Source: J095 sp964517605 (GTDB lineage: Bacteria > Chloroflexota > Anaerolineae > 4572-78 > J111). Taken from it: a stretch of 64,000 nucleotides of DNA. Shown here piece by piece: positions 59,382 through 64,000 of this stretch. Where the stretch lies: positions 1 through 64,000 of the forward strand of contig CAZFCE010000020.1 of assembly GCA_964517605.1 (NCBI GenBank). The letters are read 5' to 3'. How positions within the stretch are numbered: position 1 is the first letter of the stretch; each line of letters opens with the position of its first letter. The translations under genes were made by a program, and so were the position numbers. The notes below the pieces were generated by a model, which was given only the letters and a program-made list of their open reading frames with translations, had not been told where the DNA came from and searched no databases.

Positions 59382-61169
59382 TTAACTAACCGGCTTCAGT
59401 TCCCCGCCGCCGGTCAGGGTGTAGGTTTGGCCGCCCAGCGCAGAGCATGCGCCGGAGTTGTAATAAACGGTGTGGCCGTTGCCGGTGATATTGGTTATGG
59501 TCGTGCCGGCAATTCCATCGGGATTGGTCAGGCAGGTCAGGTATGAATCCCCGGTAACGTTCCAAACGCTGGTTGAGTCCAGAGACAGGTTCATCAATTT
59601 GGTGCTGTTGTCCAGGTTGATGGCCCCCGTCAGGGTTGATTTGTTCTGGAGCGCCGCCGTAATCGAGCCAGTGTCATCCGTAATCAGGTTGCCGGTTAGC
59701 GTTTGGCCATCGGCGGTAAAAAACACCGTGCCGCCCACCGTCGCCGTGGTGCCACCCGGCCCACCGGCCCCGCCACCCGGAGGCGCGGGTGGCATGCCGG
59801 CCATCTGCGCGCCGTTGCCGGCGGCCATCATGCCATTACCGGAACCATCGGGCGGGGCGGGCGGCATACCGGCCATTTGCGCGCCGTTGCCGGAGGCCAT
59901 CATCCCGTTATTGGAACCATCGGGCGGTTCGCCGGCCATCTGCGTGCCGTTGCCGGCATTGCTGGGCGGGCCGCCGGCGGCCATCATGCCGTTACCGGAA
60001 CCATCGGGCGGGGCGGGCATCGTATTAGCCATTTGCGCACCGTTGTTACCCTGACCGCTGGGCGGGCCGCCGGCTCCCGGCATGCCATTATTGGAGCCGC
60101 CCGGAGGCGCGCCGCCTGGCCCACCGGCGTTCCAACTACCGGTAACGGCTTTAATCAGCGTTCCCGAAGTGGCCGTAACGTTCACGCCCTTCAGCGTAAT
60201 CACCCCGGTTGAGTTGGTTACGTAAAACAGGGGGCCGTTGGCCGCCGTGTACGCCAGCGAACCGCCCGTCATTGAAAAGATGCCCTTTTGCCCTTCGGCA
60301 TCGCCGGAAAAGCTGCGGTAAATCATTACGCCCCATTTGTCTTCTTTGCTGGAGGTGAGGGCGGTGTTGGTTAACGAAATGGTGTTGCTGCCTTCAATCA
60401 CGGCGGCTTCGGCGCCGGTGGCGGTAATGGCGGCGTTAGCCACCATAATGTTGCCCGTGGAATAGATGCCGGGCGAGTTGCCGCCGGAGGTGGTAATATT
60501 GCCGCCGGCAGCAACAATGGTGCCGCCGCCCCGGTCGGTGGCAATGGCCCCGGAGCTTGGCCCCGCCGTTGACATATCCACATTATCCAGAGTCATGTAG
60601 CCGCCGTTGGTGGCCATAACCGCATGGGCGTTACCACCGGTGGCCGTAATCTTTACGTTGGATAACGTAATCGCCGAGCCTTCGCCTTCGGCGAAAACGC
60701 CGTTCGCGCCGGAGCCGCTGGTGTTGACCACGCTGTTGGCCAGGTTGATGCTGCTGGCTTTGTTGGCCAGCACCGCCGCGTTGAGGCCGTGAAAGCTGCT
60801 GTTATCGGTAGAAGAACTGTTGCCGCTGGTGGTAATGGTGGCGTCGGTCAGGGTGAGCGCGCCGCCTTTGGTGACATACACGGCGGATTCATCGGTATTG
60901 GTGGCGGAATAGGTTTGTTTGGCTTTGGTTTGAACGCCGCCGCTCTGCTGGTAGGCCGTTGATGGGCCACTTGTGGCGGCAACGGGCGCTGTTTTGGTCA
61001 ACTGAGCCTGAACCGGCGCGGCGGCGGGTTGTTGGGGCTGGGTCTGTTGCCCGGTTTGAGCCGGCGCTGAAACCGCCTGGCGCACTGCCGACGGCGTGCA
61101 TGCGCCCAGCAGCAATAACGTTGCCAGCACCATCAGCGCGGAGAGTGAGGTTTTAAACGGTTGGGTCAT
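59382..61169 (-). CDS. Beta-helix lipoprotein with Met/Gly/Pro-rich insertion
   Basis: 595 residues. Lipoprotein signal with lipobox LLLGAC (Cys24), a Gln/Ala/Pro linker, then the same beta-helix repeats as the neighbour. Between two helix turns (about residues 350-475) lies an insertion made of GNGMMAAGGPP-, GNGAQMAGMPPAPP- and PDGSGNG-type repeats with about 17 Met. The paralogue has a plain loop there. Met-rich exported segments can bind Cu(I) or act as oxidant traps; that is inference. AGGAG precedes the ATG. The gene lies directly downstream of the kinase/regulator pair. Confidence 0.8.
   Translation of the reverse strand: MTQPFKTSLSALMVLATLLLLGACTPSAVRQAVSAPAQTGQQTQPQQPAAAPVQAQLTKTAPVAATSGPSTAYQQSGGVQTKAKQTYSATNTDESAVYVTKGGALTLTDATITTSGNSSSTDNSSFHGLNAAVLANKASSINLANSVVNTSGSGANGVFAEGEGSAITLSNVKITATGGNAHAVMATNGGYMTLDNVDMSTAGPSSGAIATDRGGGTIVAAGGNITTSGGNSPGIYSTGNIMVANAAITATGAEAAVIEGSNTISLTNTALTSSKEDKWGVMIYRSFSGDAEGQKGIFSMTGGSLAYTAANGPLFYVTNSTGVITLKGVNVTATSGTLIKAVTGSWNAGGPGGAPPGGSNNGMPGAGGPPSGQGNNGAQMANTMPAPPDGSGNGMMAAGGPPSNAGNGTQMAGEPPDGSNNGMMASGNGAQMAGMPPAPPDGSGNGMMAAGNGAQMAGMPPAPPGGGAGGPGGTTATVGGTVFFTADGQTLTGNLITDDTGSITAALQNKSTLTGAINLDNSTKLMNLSLDSTSVWNVTGDSYLTCLTNPDGIAGTTITNITGNGHTVYYNSGACSALGGQTYTLTGGGELKPVS
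59740..60125 (-). repeat. Minisatellite encoding the Met/Gly/Pro insertion
   Basis: Degenerate direct repeats of about 60-70 bases built from GCCGGCCATCTGCGCGCC- and CATCATGCCATTACCGGA-type units (plus-strand spelling), all multiples of three, within the lipoprotein gene. Confidence 0.85.
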
Positions 61170-61328
61170 TTTTTCTCCTGATTTTCTGAACTGAATCTTA
61201 ACAACTTACTGAACTCATTCTAGCCGGAACATGTTCAGAAAATGTTTAGAAGTGGTTTAGTTTTTATTTAAGTGGAATGGTTTGGGGGGGATGCCCGCGC
61301 CGGGCGACCGCAAGGGTCGCCCCGGCGT
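61170..61328. promoter_or_regulatory. Upstream region of the lipoprotein gene
   Basis: Contains the AGGAG site, a GAACATGTTC palindrome (61228-61237), repeated CTGAACT words at 61186 and 61211 and a TTTCTGAAC inverted pair, which could bind the adjacent OmpR-type regulator. A possible minus-strand -10 is TAGAAT. A REP-like stem (61302-61322) marks the kinase gene end. Confidence 0.35.
61302..61322. repeat. REP-like stem-loop
   Basis: GGGCGACC-N5-GGTCGCCC, the same arms as the copy at 21039-21059, in another intergenic space. Confidence 0.6.
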
Positions 61329-62756
61329 TTACGCTGCGTTCAGCAGAATGGTGAAGGTAGCGCCCAGCCCCGGCTGGCTTTCAACCGTAATTGTCCCGGC
61401 GTGGGCTTCGATGATGGCCTTGGCAATGGCCAACCCCAGGCCGGATTCGCCTTCGGCTTGCCGGCGGGATTTATCGGTGCGGTAAAAACGGTGAAAAATG
61501 TACGGCAGTTCGGCGGCGGGAATGCCCCACCCGGTATCCTTTACTTGCAGCCGGATTTTGCCGGCCTCGGCCTGCGCCGCCGCCAGCGTAATTTGGCCAT
61601 ACTCCGGCGTGTAACGCAGCGCGTTGCTAACCAGATTACCCAATACCTGCACCAGTCGGTCGGGATCGGCCTTGATTTCCGGCAGGTTGCCTTTAACCTG
61701 CACTTCCAAATCAATCCGGTGCTGTTCGGCCTGGTGAGCGTAGGCGGTGGCCACGCGGGCCAGCAGTTCCGGCACCGCCACCGGCTGCCGGTTTAGCGAT
61801 AACTCGCCGGCATCGGCCAGCGACAGGGTGCGCAAATCGGCGACCAGCCGGTTAAGGTGTTGCGCCTCGGCGTGGATGGCTTCCAGGCGCGGCGGCGTGG
61901 GGGCCAGGTCGCCTTCGCGCATGGCCTCCAGGTAGCCGCTAATCACCGACAGCGGCGTGCGTAAATCGTGGGCAATGTCCGCCGTCATCTGGCGGCGGAG
62001 TTGGTTGGCGCGGGCCAGGGCGGCGCTCATCTGGTTAAACGCCTGGGCCAGTTGCCCCAGTTCATCCTGAGAACGCACCGGCACGGTTTGGTCTAAATTG
62101 CCGGCGGCCATTGCCAGCGTGGCGGTGGTCAGTTCGCGCAGCGAGCGGGTGAGGGTGCGGGCCAAAAAAATGCCCACCGCCAACGCAATGACCGTGGCCG
62201 CCAGCGCGGCAATCAGCACGGTCTGGGTGGTGCGGGCCAGGTATTGCTCCTCAAGCGGGTTGCGCGAGGGCGCGGTGTTGTTAACTAAAACCGTGCCAAC
62301 CCGTTGCCCGTCCAGTTCCACGGGGATGCCCTGCGCCAGAATTTCGGGCGGCACGCGGTCGCCCAGGTGGTAGGGGCCGTCGGGCAGCACAATCTGGTTG
62401 TACTGGTTGGCCAGGGCAAACCGGGGCGGCGGCATTGCGCCGTTGGGCTGTTGTTGCGGCGGCATGGGCGGCACGCCGCCCGGCTGGCCGCCTTGCGCCG
62501 GATTGCCCGGCACGCCCGGCACGGGTTGTTGCTGTTGCAGGGGCAACGCCTGGTCAAGCCCCTGCCACGAGCCGTGGTTTTGGTAATAGGCGGATACCTG
62601 GGCAATGAAATCGGTTTGGGCCTGCTCCTGCCGAAACCGGTCAAACTCCCGCTCGGTGATGAGCCGGGAGAAAACGGCCACCAGCGCCACGCCAATCAGG
62701 CTAACGGCCAAAAAGGCCAGCATTAATTTTAGGGTTAAAGAGTTAGACATTATCAA
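61329..62756 (-). CDS. BaeS/PhoR-type membrane histidine kinase
   Basis: 475 residues. TM1 (about 10-28), an extracytoplasmic sensor (about 30-180) that holds a Gln/Pro/Gly-rich stretch (QQQQPVPGVPG, GGQPGGVPPMPPQQQP), TM2 (about 182-202), HAMP, HisKA with DIAHDLRTPLSVISGY, and HATPase with NLVSNALRYTPEY, DTGWGI and GLGLAIAK. Its start overlaps the regulator stop by four bases. Confidence 0.95.
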   Translation of the reverse strand: MIMSNSLTLKLMLAFLAVSLIGVALVAVFSRLITEREFDRFRQEQAQTDFIAQVSAYYQNHGSWQGLDQALPLQQQQPVPGVPGNPAQGGQPGGVPPMPPQQQPNGAMPPPRFALANQYNQIVLPDGPYHLGDRVPPEILAQGIPVELDGQRVGTVLVNNTAPSRNPLEEQYLARTTQTVLIAALAATVIALAVGIFLARTLTRSLRELTTATLAMAAGNLDQTVPVRSQDELGQLAQAFNQMSAALARANQLRRQMTADIAHDLRTPLSVISGYLEAMREGDLAPTPPRLEAIHAEAQHLNRLVADLRTLSLADAGELSLNRQPVAVPELLARVATAYAHQAEQHRIDLEVQVKGNLPEIKADPDRLVQVLGNLVSNALRYTPEYGQITLAAAQAEAGKIRLQVKDTGWGIPAAELPYIFHRFYRTDKSRRQAEGESGLGLAIAKAIIEAHAGTITVESQPGLGATFTILLNAA

Positions 62757-63451
62757 CCATCGGCGGTAACAGTATGGGATCTGAAGCGGTACCCGGTGCC
62801 AAACACGGTTTCTATATAACAGGGTTGGCCGGGGTCCGGCTCGATTTTGGCCCGGAGGTTGCGCACATGCACGTCAACGGTGCGCTCAACCCAGGCCGAG
62901 CCTTGCAGGTGGTCCAGCAGGTTTTGGCGCGAGAACACCCGCCCCGGCGAGGCCATCAGCACGGCCAGCAGTTGAAACTCCGACGGCGTTAAATCCACCT
63001 GCCGCTCGCCCACCGTTACCAAACGGCTGTCGGGGTCAAGCGTAATATCGGCCACGCGCAGAATGCCGCCGCTGGTGGTTGTTTCTTTGCCGGTGCGGCG
63101 CAGCACCGCCCGAATGCGGGCGGTGAGTTCGCGCAGGCCAAAGGGCTTGGTCAGGTAGTCATCGGCGCCCAGTTCCAGCCCCAGCACTTTATCCGATTCT
63201 TCAAGTTTGGCCGTTAATAAAATAATGGGCGTGTCGGCTTCTTTGCGGTAGGCCGTAATAAACTCGTAGCCGTCCAGCTCCGGCATCATAATATCCAGCA
63301 GAATCAGGTCGGGTTTTTCGTGGCGGGCCACGTACAGCGCCGTTTGCCCGTTTTCGGCGGTAACTACCCGGTAGCCTTTTTCTTGCAAATAATCTTTAAC
63401 CATAACGCGGATGTTGGTGGCGTCGTCGGCAATTAAAATTGTTTTTGGCAT
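62753..63451 (-). CDS. OmpR/PhoB-family response regulator
   Basis: 232 residues from the ATG at 63451 (AGGAT upstream; an earlier frame start has no support). Receiver domain (IADDATN, LILLDIMMPELDG, TAKLEES, TKPFGLRELTARI) and winged-helix output (LTPSEFQLLAVLMASPGRVFSR, ERTVDVHVRNLRAKIE, TVFGTGYRF). Cognate partner of the downstream kinase; likely controls the beta-helix lipoprotein and/or the DUF5666-like gene. Confidence 0.95.
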   Translation of the reverse strand: MPKTILIADDATNIRVMVKDYLQEKGYRVVTAENGQTALYVARHEKPDLILLDIMMPELDGYEFITAYRKEADTPIILLTAKLEESDKVLGLELGADDYLTKPFGLRELTARIRAVLRRTGKETTTSGGILRVADITLDPDSRLVTVGERQVDLTPSEFQLLAVLMASPGRVFSRQNLLDHLQGSAWVERTVDVHVRNLRAKIEPDPGQPCYIETVFGTGYRFRSHTVTADG

Positions 63452-63582
63452 TAAATCCTCAAGTTGGGCGGTTAATAATCGCATCTTTGGCCGGAATCAT
63501 TCTGCCGATTCTGAAATTTGTCAAACGGTTGGCGGCGTCCGGCGGGCTGCCGGCTGCCGATAGTTTGTTTTACCACTAAGGC

Positions 63583-63619
63583 GAGGCCCGAAGAAGACAG
63601 CTAACTTTCTTCGGGCCTC
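63583..63619. terminator. Stem-loop between DUF5666-like gene and regulator
   Basis: GAGGCCCGAAGAA (63583-63595) pairs with TTCTTCGGGCCTC (63607-63619). The T-rich side (AACTTTATTTT) is on the plus strand. On the minus strand, the direction of both genes, there is no U-tract. Confidence 0.5.
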
Positions 63620-63654
63620 AACTTTATTTTAACACCTGTATAATTGGCGGATTA

Positions 63655-64000
63655 TTATTTGGATTGGCCTTTGCCCGGAGGCGGGCCGCCCGGCCCGCCT
63701 TGCCCGCCGGGGCCGCCCTGACCGCCATCGGGCGGTTTGGGCAGGTCGTCGCTGGCGTTTACCTGGGTGGCGGTAAAGGTGCCGTCGCTATCCTTTGAAC
63801 CCTGCGCAAACACGTACATATCCACTTCCACGCCCGACAGGCTGCCGCTTTCATCATTGATGGTAAACGTGGTGTCATCGGTGGTGACAATGCTTTGTTC
63901 GTTGCCTTGCGGGTCTTTCACCACAATGGTCTCGTCATCAATCGAAGTGACCTGGCCCATTACGCCGCCGCCCGGCCCGCCTTGCCCGCCGGGGCCGCCC
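63655..64000 (-). CDS. DUF5666-like protein with Gly/Pro tails (5' end outside window)
   Basis: The frame stays open to the right edge, so the start lies outside. An ATG at 63960 is internal, since the codons above it continue a Gly/Pro/Gln-rich run. The folded part (about 70 residues: MGQVTSIDDETIVVKD, TTDDTTFTINDESG, ATQVNASDD) has the small beta-barrel pattern of DUF5666, and usually several such domains occur in tandem. It ends in a GGQGGPGG-type tail. Probably exported. It lies just upstream of the two-component pair. Confidence 0.65.
   Translation of the reverse strand, partial: GGPGGQGGPGGGVMGQVTSIDDETIVVKDPQGNEQSIVTTDDTTFTINDESGSLSGVEVDMYVFAQGSKDSDGTFTATQVNASDDLPKPPDGGQGGPGGQGGPGGPPPGKGQSK

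Noticed and set aside
59703..60212. His/Arg-rich plus-strand frames with repeats
   Set aside because: Antisense of the Met/Gly/Pro minisatellite in the lipoprotein gene.
1..64000. Retron, diversity-generating retroelement, toxin-antitoxin or restriction system
   Set aside because: No reverse transcriptase, template/variable repeat pair, typical toxin pair or methyltransferase motif was recognised in any frame I read.

Overview
The window looks like chromosome from a member of the Chloroflexota, probably a filamentous or multicellular Anaerolineae/Caldilineae-type organism. The basis is indirect: many STAND/WD40/TPR-type proteins, a type 2 isopentenyl-diphosphate isomerase, a GlcNAc-1-P transferase with the NAINYFDNADG variant motif, no outer-membrane genes, LysM/CAP and M23 wall proteins, and many hybrid histidine kinases. 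No rRNA is present to confirm this.

Layout. (1) 1-2765: the 5' 921 codons of a STAND NTPase (CpXC zinc domain, NB-ARC core, TPRs), running off the left edge, with a perfect 120-bp TPR duplication at the edge. (2) About 3.1-16.6 kb: an integrated mobile element next to the 3' end of the tmRNA gene. A leftward operon of about 9.5 kb (12661 to 3167) encodes two FtsK/HerA-class ATPases, a ParB-like protein, a zinc-ribbon/DnaA_N protein, a DUF2637-like membrane protein with coiled coil and HTH, a PD-(D/E)XK-like nuclease, a winged-helix protein and a GT-C glycosyltransferase. A rightward operon (13378 to 15444) encodes seven or eight small membrane proteins, two of them N-terminal paralogues that resemble filamentous-phage coat proteins, plus a surface protein with signal peptide and C-terminal anchor. 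A serine recombinase closes the element. A 53-bp palindrome with back-to-back promoters lies between the operons. This element is my candidate for the undescribed system: a filamentous-virus-like provirus or an FtsK-type (AICE-like) transfer element.

(3) 16.6-36.9 kb: mostly ordinary chromosome. It holds ssrA, a degenerate Xer-like protein, a WecA/TagO-type transferase, sensor kinases, MobA, acyl carrier protein, type 2 IDI, a cell-wall trio (LysM-CAP, M23, TolB-like propeller), a YigZ-family protein, a malonyl-CoA-synthetase-like enzyme, ribosomal protein bL25, a DsbA-like oxidoreductase, an amidohydrolase-CYTH fusion and MtaB. (4) 37.2-42.4 kb: a redox/secretion cluster (DUF4405-like cytochrome, a membrane protein with duplicated Cys/Asp modules, a secreted esterase-metallo-beta-lactamase fusion) behind a leader with mutually exclusive stems, followed by a membrane protein.

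(5) 42.6-47.2 kb: an anchored beta-propeller protein and an ABC importer of the nitrate/sulfonate/taurine class. (6) 47.4-57.7 kb: one leftward chemosensory operon, cheW-cheR(TPR)-mcp-cheW-cheA(REC)-cheB-hybrid kinase-response regulator, with no flagellar genes in view. (7) 57.9-64 kb: two paralogous secreted beta-helix proteins (one a lipoprotein with a Met/Gly/Pro-rich insertion), a BaeS/OmpR-type two-component pair, and the C-terminal part of a DUF5666-like protein. The last three share Gly/Pro-rich low-complexity segments and may form one regulon.

All family assignments were made by eye from motifs. No database search was possible, and domain boundaries are approximate.
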